Assembly: GCA_964442355.1 (NCBI GenBank) | Contig: CAYTZS010000015.1 | Coordinates: forward strand, 1-46,864 | Reading direction: 5' to 3' | DNA length: 46,864 bases | DNA from: UBA6168 sp964442355 | GTDB taxonomy: Bacteria > Bacteroidota > Bacteroidia > Chitinophagales > Saprospiraceae | In this document: positions 17,881-25,402 of the stretch, in pieces | Layout: every line of letters starts with the position of its first letter | Numbering within the stretch: position 1 is the stretch's first letter | The notes under the pieces: generated by a model | The model's database searches: none | The model's input: the letters and a program-made list of their open reading frames with translations, nothing else | Told to the model about the DNA's origin: nothing | Position numbers and translations under genes: made by a program

Positions 17881-19956
17881 TCAGAAAAACACGCTCACCA
17901 ACAAATCAATCAACTTTATCCCCACAAAAGGCACCGCCACCCCGCCCAGCCCATAAACCAGCAGGTTGCGCTGCAACAATGCCGAAGCACCGATGGGGCG
18001 GTATTTCACGCCTTTTAATGCCAATGGAATCAGCATGGGAATAATGATGGCATTGAAAATAATCGCTGATAAAATGGCGCTTTCCGGGCTGTGCAAGTGC
18101 ATGATATTCAGGGCATTGAGCGCTGGGATGCTCGTGATGAACAGCGCCGGGACGATGGCAAAATACTTCGCCACGTCGTTGGCGATGCTGAAGGTCGTGA
18201 GCGTGCCACGGGTCATCAGCAATTGCTTGCCGATTTCCACCACTTCGATGAGCTTCGTCGGGTCGTTGTCGAGGTCCACCATATTGCCGGCTTCCTTGGC
18301 GGCGGCAGTGCCGCTGTTCATGGCCACGCCAACGTCGGCTTGGGCAAGGGCGGGGGCGTCGTTCGTGCCGTCGCCCATCATCGCCACGAGCTTGCCGCTG
18401 TGCTGCTCGGCCTTGATATAATTCATTTTGTCCTCCGGTTTCGCTTCCGCAATATAGTCATCCACCCCTGCTTTTTCTGCGATGAACTTGGCGGTGAGCG
18501 GGTTGTCGCCCGTGACCATGACAGTCTTCACGCCCATTTTCCGTAGGCGGTCAAAACGCTCCGCAATGCCCGGTTTGATGATGTCCTGCAACTCGACCGT
18601 GCCCACAACTTGCTCATTTTCAATGACTACGAGCGGGGTGCCGCCATTGGCAGAGATTTTTTTCACCACCTCAGAAACCTCGTCGGGGAAGGGGTTGCCC
18701 GCCTTTTCCACTTGCGCCTTGATGGCATCATAAGCGCCTTTTCGGATGCGGATGCCGCTCGGCAAGTCCACTCCAGAGGAGCGGGTCTCGGCGGTGAATT
18801 TGATGAAGGTTGCGCCTTCGTTCACGAGACTTTCCAAGTTTTTGAAACTTGGAAAGTCTTTGCCACCCGCCTGCGCCAGTTCCACGATGGACTTCCCTTC
18901 TGGCGTATCATCTGCCTGCGAACCAAGCACGGCGGCGGTCGTCATTTTAACCAGGTCCACGCCAGGGGCAGGATAAAAATGGGTGGCCTTCCGGTTGCCG
19001 ATAGTAATGGTGCCCGTTTTATCCAAGAGCAGGGTGTCCACATCGCCCGCCGTTTCCACGGCCTTGCCGGATTTGGCGATGACGTTGGCACGAAGTGCCC
19101 TGTCCATGCCCGCAATGCCAATGGCCGAGAGCAGCGCCCCGATGGTGGTCGGGATGAGGCAAACGAAGAGTGAGATGTAGGCAGCGATGGGGATGTTGGC
19201 CCCAGCGTACAGCGCAAACGGCTGCAAGGTCACGCAGACGATGATGAACACCAGCGTAAAGCCCGCCAGCAGGATGGTCAAGGCAATCTCGTTGGGCGTT
19301 TTTTGGCGACTGGCGCCTTCCACGAGGGCAATCATTTTATCCAAAAAACTCTCGCCCGGCTTCACGGTCACTTGCACTTTGATGCGGTCGGACAAGACCT
19401 TCGTGCCGCCTGTCACCGAACTTTTGTCGCCGCCCGCCTCCCGGATGACAGGGGCGCTCTCGCCCGTGATGGCGCTCTCGTCAATCGTGGCGAGGCCGGA
19501 CACGATTTCGCCGTCGGCGGGGATGATGTCACCTGCTTCGCAAAGGAAATAGTCGCCTTTTTGCAGCGAGGAAGAAGGCACGGTCTGGAAAATCGGCATG
19601 ACCCCGTCTTCCATGAAGGAGATTTTTTTGGCGGGGGTGTCCTCCCGTGTTTTGCGCAGCGAATCGGCCTGCGCCTTGCCCCTCGCCTCGGCGATGGCCT
19701 CCGCAAAATTGGCGAACAGCACTGTTAAAAATAGGATGCCGAACACCAGCAAGTTGTAGCCCAAACCGCCCTGCGACGTTTCGCCCATCGCTATCCAGAT
19801 GCACACGCCGAGCATCACAAACGTGCCAGCGTACACGAGGAACATGACGGGGTTGCGGAACATCGCCGCTGGGGAGAGTTTGACGAAAGACGCTTTTAAA
19901 GCCGTTTTTATTAAATCAGGCTGGAAAAGCGAGGTGGAAATATTGGTGCGTTTCAT
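17881..19956 (-). CDS. kdpB: Potassium-transporting ATPase B subunit (P-type ATPase)
   Basis: Catalytic ATP-hydrolysing subunit of the high-affinity KdpFABC pump, inner membrane, 691 residues (normal length). The phosphorylation motif LLLDKTGTIT has Asp312. The actuator TGES motif lies at 164-167, with Ser167 at the position whose phosphorylation inhibits E. coli KdpB. The nucleotide-binding KGAYDAIK and hinge MVTGDNPLTA and GDGTNDAPALAQADVGVAMN are intact. The start is ATG at 19956, right after a tandem decamer array. It is followed by kdpC and preceded by kdpA, with long inverted repeats in both gaps. Confidence 0.98.
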   Translation of the reverse strand: MKRTNISTSLFQPDLIKTALKASFVKLSPAAMFRNPVMFLVYAGTFVMLGVCIWIAMGETSQGGLGYNLLVFGILFLTVLFANFAEAIAEARGKAQADSLRKTREDTPAKKISFMEDGVMPIFQTVPSSSLQKGDYFLCEAGDIIPADGEIVSGLATIDESAITGESAPVIREAGGDKSSVTGGTKVLSDRIKVQVTVKPGESFLDKMIALVEGASRQKTPNEIALTILLAGFTLVFIIVCVTLQPFALYAGANIPIAAYISLFVCLIPTTIGALLSAIGIAGMDRALRANVIAKSGKAVETAGDVDTLLLDKTGTITIGNRKATHFYPAPGVDLVKMTTAAVLGSQADDTPEGKSIVELAQAGGKDFPSFKNLESLVNEGATFIKFTAETRSSGVDLPSGIRIRKGAYDAIKAQVEKAGNPFPDEVSEVVKKISANGGTPLVVIENEQVVGTVELQDIIKPGIAERFDRLRKMGVKTVMVTGDNPLTAKFIAEKAGVDDYIAEAKPEDKMNYIKAEQHSGKLVAMMGDGTNDAPALAQADVGVAMNSGTAAAKEAGNMVDLDNDPTKLIEVVEIGKQLLMTRGTLTTFSIANDVAKYFAIVPALFITSIPALNALNIMHLHSPESAILSAIIFNAIIIPMLIPLALKGVKYRPIGASALLQRNLLVYGLGGVAVPFVGIKLIDLLVSVFF

Positions 19957-19960
19957 TTTA

Positions 19961-20162
19961 TGGTTGATAACGGTTGATTACGGTTGATAATGAGGTGTGA
20001 GGTGACATCTTTTTGCCTGCCCCACATTTCAATTTCAACACACTATAAAATGGCAAAAAGGTGTCATCTCGCAGGCGGCCAGCGTTTTGAGGTGACATCT
20101 TTTCGCCATGAAACTCTTCTAAATTTCAAGTATGTAGCTGGCGAAAAGATGTCACCTCAAAA
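19961..20162. repeat. Composite repeat between kdpA and kdpB
   Basis: Three parts fill the 210-bp gap. First, three tandem decamers of the form GGTTGATAAC (19961-19990). Second, an inverted pair GAGGTGACATCTTTTTGCC (19999-20017) with 20052-20070 (two mismatches). Third, a perfect 23-bp inverted pair at 20085-20107 and 20140-20162 built on the same GAGGTGACATCTTTT core. The core thus occurs four times in alternating orientation, forming two hairpins in series. Confidence 0.9.
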
Positions 20163-20166
20163 CTCG

Positions 20167-21861
20167 TCATTGACTGAAATATTCGGCCAGCGGCCCAAGC
20201 GCCAGCGCCGGGAAAAACGCCAGCGCAGTCACCAGAAAAATCACAGCGAAGACCATCATGCCGAAAGTGCCCGTGTCTGTTTTCAACGTGCCAGCGCTTT
20301 CGGGGATGTATTTTTTATGTGCCAAAATGCCCGCAATGGCCACTGGCCCGATGATGGGCAGGTAGCGACCCAGCAGCAGTACGATACCCGTGGCGATGTT
20401 CCACCAAGGCGTGTTGTCGCCGAGGCCCTCGAAGCCGCTGCCGTTGTTGGCAGAGGCGGAGGTGAACTCGTAGAGCATCTCCGAAAAGCCGTGGTTGCCG
20501 TGGTTGTTCAGCCAGCCGATGTCGGGGTTTTTATGGAAAATAAAGGCCGACAACGCCGTGCCGACGAGGATGAGGAACGGGTGCAGCAGTGCTATCAATA
20601 AAGCGATTTTCATCTCCCGTGCCTCCACTTTTTTGCCCAAAAATTCGGGGGTACGGCCTACCATTAATCCGCTGATAAATACAGCAAGAATAATAAAGAT
20701 ATAGAAGTTTAAAAAGCCAACGCCAACGCCGCCGTAAAGCGAGTTAATCATCATGTCAAGCAACTGCATGGCGCCGCTGAGGGGCGTGTGGCTGTCGTGC
20801 ATGGAGTTCACCGAACCATTGGAAGTGGCGGTGGTGCTGATGCCCCAGAATGCACTGGCCGCTGTGCCGAAGCGGGTTTCTTTGCCTTCCATATTGCCCG
20901 CCGAGCCGTCAATGCCAAGCTGCTGCGCAATGGGTGCAGGCTGCATTTCGCTGTAAATGGAGGGCAATGAGAGCAGCAGGAAGCCGAGCGTCATCACCCC
21001 GAAAACCATCCACGACAGCTTGCGGCGGTTGAGGTAGTAGCCCATCGCAAACACCAGCGCCATTGGGATGATAAGTATCAGGAAATTCTCCACCGCATTG
21101 GTCAGGTAGCTGGGATTTTCCAGGGGGTGCGCCGAGTTGGTGCCATAGTAGCCGCCGCCGTTGGTGCCCGCCTGCTTGATGGACACGAAACCCGCCACGG
21201 GGCCACGGCTCACTTCCACGGTATCGCCCTGCATCGTAATCATCGTGTCCTTGCCCTCGAAGGTCATCGGTGTGCCGCTGAACGCCAGCACCAACGCCGC
21301 CACGAACGCCACGGGCAATAGGATGCGGGTGCAGCTTTTCAGGAAATAATGGTAGAAATTGCCATGGTGCGTGGCCGTGCGCTCCCGCATGGCGTTGAAC
21401 ACGGCAGCCGCAGCCGCCATGCCCGTGCCCGCCGTCACGAACTGGAGGAACATCAGGCAGAAAATCTGCCCCAGGTAGCTCATGCCGCTCTCGCCGGAGT
21501 AGTGCTGGAGGTTGCAGTTGACGAGGAACGACACCGCCGTGTTGAAGGCCAAGTGCGCCGACATGGACGGGTTGCCGTCGGGGTTCCAAGGTAGCCAGCC
21601 TTGGTTCATCAGCACGAACATGGCAAGGAAAAACCAGAGCAAATTGATACCGAGCAGCGCCGACAGGTGGTGCTTCCAGTTCATTTCCAGCGTCGGGTCA
21701 ATGCCGCTGAGTTTGTAGAACAGCCGTTCCATCGGGCCAAAAACGGGGTCGAGCCAGGTTTTTTCTCCCGCATATACACGGGCGATGTATTTCCCGAAGG
21801 GGATGGCCAAAGCTATCGCAAGGGCGTACAGGACGAGTACGCCGAGGAGTTCGGAAGTCAT
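20167..21861 (-). CDS. kdpA: Potassium-transporting ATPase A subunit
   Basis: K+-selective channel-like subunit of KdpFABC, inner membrane, 564 residues with about ten hydrophobic segments. Selectivity-filter loops include NTAVSFLVNCNLQHYSGE, the KQAGTNGGGYYGTNSAHP stretch and TSASANNGSGFEG. The frame is open for 28 further codons upstream (to 21945), but those codons are simply the GAAATTGG word palindrome read through. The real start is the ATG at 21861 (MTSELLGVLVLYAL), giving the usual N-terminus. It is preceded by kdpF. Confidence 0.97.
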   Translation of the reverse strand: MTSELLGVLVLYALAIALAIPFGKYIARVYAGEKTWLDPVFGPMERLFYKLSGIDPTLEMNWKHHLSALLGINLLWFFLAMFVLMNQGWLPWNPDGNPSMSAHLAFNTAVSFLVNCNLQHYSGESGMSYLGQIFCLMFLQFVTAGTGMAAAAAVFNAMRERTATHHGNFYHYFLKSCTRILLPVAFVAALVLAFSGTPMTFEGKDTMITMQGDTVEVSRGPVAGFVSIKQAGTNGGGYYGTNSAHPLENPSYLTNAVENFLILIIPMALVFAMGYYLNRRKLSWMVFGVMTLGFLLLSLPSIYSEMQPAPIAQQLGIDGSAGNMEGKETRFGTAASAFWGISTTATSNGSVNSMHDSHTPLSGAMQLLDMMINSLYGGVGVGFLNFYIFIILAVFISGLMVGRTPEFLGKKVEAREMKIALLIALLHPFLILVGTALSAFIFHKNPDIGWLNNHGNHGFSEMLYEFTSASANNGSGFEGLGDNTPWWNIATGIVLLLGRYLPIIGPVAIAGILAHKKYIPESAGTLKTDTGTFGMMVFAVIFLVTALAFFPALALGPLAEYFSQ

Positions 21862-21947
21862 GAAATTGGAAATTAGGAAATTGGGAAATTGAGAAATTAG
21901 GGATGCCGTGTTTGCAATTTCTAATTTCTCAATTTCCAATTTCAATT
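21862..21947. repeat. Word palindrome (GAAATTGG) between kdpF and kdpA
   Basis: The left arm (21862-21900) has five GAAATTG/GAAATTA-type words. The right arm (21916-21947) has the complementary AATTTC words. The loop is about 15 nt. It occupies the whole space between the kdpF stop codon and the kdpA ATG, so any ribosome-binding site for kdpA would lie inside the hairpin arm. Confidence 0.9.
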
Positions 21948-22023
21948 AAAACCTCTCCGGCTTCAGCAGCACGTAGCACATGTAGCCGAAGGCGAGTATG
22001 GACATAATGAATAGCGTTATCAT
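21946..22023 (-). CDS. kdpF: Potassium-transporting ATPase F subunit (25 aa)
   Basis: A 25-residue single-helix membrane peptide, MITLFIMSILAFGYMCYVLL followed by KPERF and a stop. The hydrophobic helix with a YVLLKPERF-type end directly upstream of kdpA is the normal KdpF pattern. KdpF stabilises the KdpABC complex in the membrane. The start is 2 nt after the stop codon of the preceding micro-gene, so the two are probably translationally coupled. Confidence 0.9.
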   Translation of the reverse strand: MITLFIMSILAFGYMCYVLLKPERF

Positions 22024-22025
22024 GT

Positions 22026-22109
22026 TCAGATTTTTTCAAAAAAATCAATGGACTTGAAGAAAAGCCAGAAGCACGAGGCGCCGGCTGCGAGTAGTATGAT
22101 GGTTAGCAT
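22026..22109 (-). CDS. 27-residue membrane peptide at the head of the kdp operon
   Basis: The peptide begins MLTIILLAAGASCFWLFF and ends KSIDFFEKI: one transmembrane helix with a short charged tail. It is the first open frame after the proposed kdp promoter and ends 2 nt before the kdpF start codon. I recall comparable tiny frames ahead of kdpF in other Bacteroidota but know of no assigned function. It may be a further small subunit of the pump or a leader peptide. The coupling to kdpF and sensible membrane topology support translation. Confidence 0.6.
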   Translation of the reverse strand: MLTIILLAAGASCFWLFFKSIDFFEKI

Positions 22110-22138
22110 GATGGTTTGGTTGTTTTTATTTGACGCTG

Positions 22139-22206
22139 CAAAGGTGCGGCGGGATTTATAAGGGGGGTGTAAAGAAGGAGGGGGAGGGTGTAAGGATTTT
22201 GTAAAG
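22139..22206 (-). promoter_or_regulatory. kdp operon promoter with KdpE-like boxes
   Basis: On the minus strand: CTTTACAAAATCCTTACAC (22206-22188), a further half-site CTTTACAC (22174-22167) and a -7-like CACCTTTG (22146-22139). The gap between the main box and CACCTTTG is 41 bp. The half-site near 22170 would overlap the -33 region. The 11-bp-phased TTTACA/TTACAC pair closely resembles the E. coli KdpE target, which as I recall is TTTATACTTTTTTTACAC. Confidence 0.6.
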
Positions 22207-22262
22207 AGGGGGAAAGCTGATAAAAAATGGCAGTTGGAGGCTGGGGGATTTTGAAAAGGGCT

Positions 22263-22270
22263 TATCTTTG
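22263..22270 (+). promoter_or_regulatory. -7 box for RES-domain gene
   Basis: TATCTTTG, a perfect TAnnTTTG element. It overlaps the first possible ATG at 22268, so translation must start downstream, which supports the ATG at 22331. Confidence 0.5.
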
Positions 22271-22330
22271 GAAGGTGGTGGCTTAGTAAGTGTACCCTTG
22301 CTCGGTCGTAGTTGGATAAAACAAACTAAG

Positions 22331-23254
22331 ATGCATATTTCGAAGACGATTATCGAAGAACTAAGTAAAGCAAAAGATATTCTTGACAAAATCAACTACA
22401 CTGATTTAGTTGAGATACTGAACGCCTATCTTCCCAAAATACCAATTTGTATTTATGATTTTAAGAACGAACCATATGCTCTCAATCAGCATCATTCTGG
22501 CGGTGTAAACCTTTTGTATAGGGCAAGAGTAAACGATAAAGGAACAAATGCACCTTATGCAAGTGTGGAAGACATTTCATACGTGCCTTTAAAATGCCAG
22601 CATAAAATCAAATATTTCGGAAGAGTTAATAAACCAAATAATTCCATGTTTTATTGTTCGTCCGATTATTCGACTGCTTGCATAGAAACTTTTAGCAAAG
22701 GAGTCAATTTTGACTTAATTAAAGAAAGGGGGTCAATAATGTTGACTATGGGTGTTTGGGAAGTATTGGAAGATTTGACCTTGACTCAGATGATACACTC
22801 AGAAAAATACTTTAGCGAATTTAGAGAAAAAGTAAAAAATTTGGAAGCAATAAAAATCTCGCCAGAGTATGTCAAAGAGGTCAACGAAAAAACCTTTCAA
22901 ATGATAGGAGACGGTATTGAGTATGAAATTTTGAAATTTTTCTCGGATGAATTTGCCAAAACAGATACTCACAATGATTATGAGTATAAGCTATCAAATT
23001 ATTATGCCGATAGAGTTTTTGATAGAATAAGAGCCTTTAATCTTGGAGAAAAAATTGATGGAATAATGTATCCAAGTATAGCTGCAATTTATGATGAGTA
23101 CAATATTGTGATGCCCCCTGAAACCGTAGATAAGAAGTTGAAATTTCTCGAAGCAATTGATATGTGGATTATTTGGAGAGAAAAAGAAAACAGAATAGAT
23201 TTTAAGCAAATAGGCAGGAGAAGTCCAGATAAAGAAGGAAGATTAAATTGGTAG
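22331..23254 (+). CDS. RES-domain protein, AT-rich
   Basis: A 307-residue soluble protein with an N-terminal helical extension of about 65 residues followed by a RES domain. The three signature residues are in place: Arg in LLYRARVN, Glu in ACIETFSKG and Ser in IMYPSIAAIYDEYNIV, with GRVNKPNNSMFY between the first two. RES domains degrade NAD+ in RES-Xre toxin-antitoxin pairs. This protein is about twice the length of those toxins and no Xre-type antitoxin gene is adjacent, so toxin function is uncertain. The DNA is clearly more AT-rich than the kdp genes on both sides, which suggests acquisition by transfer. I chose the ATG at 22331 because a -7 promoter box covers the earlier one. Confidence 0.72.
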   Translation: MHISKTIIEELSKAKDILDKINYTDLVEILNAYLPKIPICIYDFKNEPYALNQHHSGGVNLLYRARVNDKGTNAPYASVEDISYVPLKCQHKIKYFGRVNKPNNSMFYCSSDYSTACIETFSKGVNFDLIKERGSIMLTMGVWEVLEDLTLTQMIHSEKYFSEFREKVKNLEAIKISPEYVKEVNEKTFQMIGDGIEYEILKFFSDEFAKTDTHNDYEYKLSNYYADRVFDRIRAFNLGEKIDGIMYPSIAAIYDEYNIVMPPETVDKKLKFLEAIDMWIIWREKENRIDFKQIGRRSPDKEGRLNW

Positions 23255-23316
23255 GTAATCTTCCTTTCATTTTTACAAATCACAAAAGAGGCTGTAAGCT
23301 CTTATTCAATAAATAC

Positions 23317-24003
23317 CTACCCCACCCCCACAAACCGATACCCCACCCCACTTTCCGTCAAAATCAAGCTGGGCTGGTTCGGGTTGTCCTCTATTTTTTT
23401 GCGAAGCTGACCGATGAAAACCCTCGGATACTCTGGGTGCTGCACGTAGCCGGGGCCCCATATTTCCCGAAGGATAAAGGCATGGGTGAGCACTTTCCCC
23501 TCGTTGCGGATGAGCAGTTTCAGCAGGGAAAACTCGGTGGCGGTGAGCTTCACCATTTCGCCGTTTTTGCGGACGGTGCGGGCGGCGAGGTCCACCGAGA
23601 GGTTGCCGAACGCCTGCACGGGTACGTGCGCCGCCCCCTGCGATAGCCGCAGCGCCGAACGGATGCGGGCGATGAGTTCACCCGTGCGAAAGGGCTTCAC
23701 GAGGTAGTCGTTGGCACCGTGGTCGAGTGCCCGCACGATGTCCTCCTCCGAGGCCCGCACGGAGAGGATGATGATGGGGTTCGTGTACCATTCCCGCAGC
23801 TTGACCAGCACCGATTGGCCGTCCTCGTCGGGGAGGCCGAGGTCGAGCAGGATGAGGTCGGGCGGGTGCATGGCGGCAAGGGTGAGACCCTCCTTGGCGG
23901 CTGTGGCCACGGTGGTCTTGAAATCGTGCGCTTGCAGCGTGATTTCGAGCAGCTTTCGGATGGGCGGCTCGTCGTCTATGATGAGGATGGTCGGATTGTT
24001 CAT
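23317..24003 (-). CDS. kdpE: Response regulator KdpE
   Basis: OmpR/PhoB-type transcription factor, 228 residues. The receiver has all key residues: acidic pair in ILIIDDEPP, phospho-acceptor Asp in LILLDLGLPDEDG and Lys in YLVKPF. The C-terminal winged helix (about 130-228) reads VKLTATEFSLLKLLIRNEG, ILREIWGPGY and SGVGYRFVG, characteristic of KdpE. It likely activates the kdp operon, and by the shared boxes also kup and itself. It is transcribed after the C-terminal KdpD gene, with a 37-bp-armed palindrome in the gap. Confidence 0.95.
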   Translation of the reverse strand: MNNPTILIIDDEPPIRKLLEITLQAHDFKTTVATAAKEGLTLAAMHPPDLILLDLGLPDEDGQSVLVKLREWYTNPIIILSVRASEEDIVRALDHGANDYLVKPFRTGELIARIRSALRLSQGAAHVPVQAFGNLSVDLAARTVRKNGEMVKLTATEFSLLKLLIRNEGKVLTHAFILREIWGPGYVQHPEYPRVFIGQLRKKIEDNPNQPSLILTESGVGYRFVGVG

Positions 24004-24007
24004 TGTT

Positions 24008-24101
24008 GAGGTTTAGGAGGTTTGGAGGGGTTTAGGGAGTTTAGCGGGGTGTAGTACGGTGCAACTAAACCTTCTAAACCCCTCTAAACCTCCTAAACCT
24101 C
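24008..24101. repeat. Word palindrome (GAGGTTTAG) between kdpD-C and kdpE
   Basis: Arms of about 37 bp at 24008-24044 and 24065-24101 pair with only three or four mismatches; the words are AGGTTTAG/GGTTTAGG. The right arm runs into the coding end of kdpD-C: the last codons and the TAG stop (24095-24093) are supplied by the repeat word GAGGTTTAG. Confidence 0.92.
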
Positions 24102-25178
24102 TTCATCTTTAGGCATTTGAACCGAAAGCACTTCCGTTGGAATCCGCAAGGTAAAAACAGCGCCGCCATCTGCCGCATTTTCCACGGAAATCGTGCCGCC
24201 GTGCGCCTCGGTGAAGCCTTTTGCGATGGAAAGCCCCAAGCCCAAGCCGCCCGTCCGGGCCTCCTTCGGGCGGTAGAACTTCTCGAAAATATGTTCAATA
24301 TCGGTGGGTTTCAGGCCGGGGCCTTTGTCCTTTACCGTGATAATACATTGATTGTCAGCCAGTTTCCCCAACAAGCAAATCTTGCCGCCCGGCGGCGTGT
24401 AGAGCGAGGCGTTGTAGAGGATATTGGTCAGTACCTGTTCCATCAGGCCAAAATCGAGTTTGAAAAGCGGGAGGTCGTTCGGCACTTCCACTTCGAGTCG
24501 GTGGTTTTTCAGTTCTTTTTCCAAGCCCCTCGTCACGGCAGCGAACAGCTCGCCGAGGTCGCACCAGTCCAATTTGGCTTGGAGGAAGCTGCTGTCGAGG
24601 CGGCTCATGTTCAGCAGGTTGTCCACGAGGCGGTTCAGCCGCTCGGAGGAGGTGCTGATTTCGGTGTAGAGATTTTGCTTTAGCTCCTCGCTTAATCGGC
24701 TGTTTGTCAACAAATTATCCGAAGCACCGAGTATGCTGGCGATGGGCGTCCGCAACTCATGGGAGAGGGAATTGAAGATGGTGTCGTAAAGCTTGGCGGC
24801 GTTGGCACGTTCCTCCTTTTGCCTCGCCAGTTCCTCCGCCCGACGGATGCGGGCATTCAATACCCCGTTCAGCAGCGCCACGATGAAGTACATGCTGAAC
24901 ATCAGCCCGTCCTCCACGCTGTGGATTTGAAAAGTGAATTGCGGCGGGATGAAGAAGAAATTCCAGACCAAAGCGCTCACCGTTGCCGCCGCCAGCATGG
25001 GGAACAGGCTCATCCGCAGCGAGAGCAGGGACAAGGCAAAGAGCAGCAGCAGCGCCACCGAGCGGTAGCCGATGACGCCCGCCACCGGGTAACAAGCCAG
25101 TGCCACGGCAACGATTGCCGCAAGGCTCACCAAATATTGGTTCCCAATTTTCGGGCTTGGATTTTTATCAAAAAACAT
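24093..25178 (-). CDS. kdpD: KdpD C-terminal half (DUF4118 membrane domain + histidine kinase)
   Basis: A 361-residue membrane kinase matching the second half of E. coli KdpD. It has four hydrophobic segments between about 15 and 110 (ALACYPVAGVIGYRSVALLL, MLAAATVSALVWNFFFIPPQ), then the H-box FNSLSHELRTPIASILGASDN with His140, N-box NILYNASLYTPP, DKGPGLKP, FEKFYRP and GLGLGLSIAKG. It lacks the N-terminal KdpD/USP sensor, which is encoded at 14856-15980. It presumably phosphorylates KdpE, whose gene follows. The ATG at 25178 lies only 5 bp from a CACCTTTG box, so the transcript could be nearly leaderless. A GTG at about residue 17 is an alternative start. Confidence 0.93.
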   Translation of the reverse strand: MFFDKNPSPKIGNQYLVSLAAIVAVALACYPVAGVIGYRSVALLLLFALSLLSLRMSLFPMLAAATVSALVWNFFFIPPQFTFQIHSVEDGLMFSMYFIVALLNGVLNARIRRAEELARQKEERANAAKLYDTIFNSLSHELRTPIASILGASDNLLTNSRLSEELKQNLYTEISTSSERLNRLVDNLLNMSRLDSSFLQAKLDWCDLGELFAAVTRGLEKELKNHRLEVEVPNDLPLFKLDFGLMEQVLTNILYNASLYTPPGGKICLLGKLADNQCIITVKDKGPGLKPTDIEHIFEKFYRPKEARTGGLGLGLSIAKGFTEAHGGTISVENAADGGAVFTLRIPTEVLSVQMPKDEEV

Positions 25179-25182
25179 GGGA

Positions 25183-25249
25183 CAAAGGTGGGGGCTTCTT
25201 CGTAAATGAGCTGTAAAATAAGCAGGTAAGGGTATAAGTATTTTATAAA
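25183..25249 (-). promoter_or_regulatory. kdpD-C/kdpE promoter with KdpE-like box
   Basis: On the minus strand: TTTATAAAATACTTATAC (25249-25232), 41 bp, then CACCTTTG (25190-25183). The box has the same 11-bp-phased half-sites as those before kup and kdp, which would make kdpDE autoregulated. A further weak half-site TTTTACAG lies near 25211-25218. Confidence 0.55.
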
Positions 25250-25311
25250 AATAGTAGCTAATCTACCTCATCAATTCAAAACAAGTTCTTCGGCTGGTTT
25301 GGAGTTCTTGG

Positions 25312-25398
25312 TTAAGTCCAATTGCCCAACCATTCAGGGAGCAAGGTTTCTATATTACTAGGCGCCAAACGCAGCTCTCGACGAATCCAATTCACCAT
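25312..25398 (-). CDS. Possible 28-aa ORF
   Basis: Begins MVNWIRRELRLAPSNIETLL and ends PEWLGNWT before a TAA. It starts 4 nt after the stop codon of the upstream 515-residue gene, so coupled translation is possible. It may equally be the remnant of a longer gene. No function can be given. Confidence 0.3.
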   Translation of the reverse strand: MVNWIRRELRLAPSNIETLLPEWLGNWT

Positions 25399-25402
25399 AA
25401 TC

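Noticed and set aside
21862..21945. N-terminal extension of KdpA by 28 residues
   Set aside because: The extra codons are the palindromic word repeat read in frame and overlap the end of kdpF; the ATG at 21861 gives the normal N-terminus.
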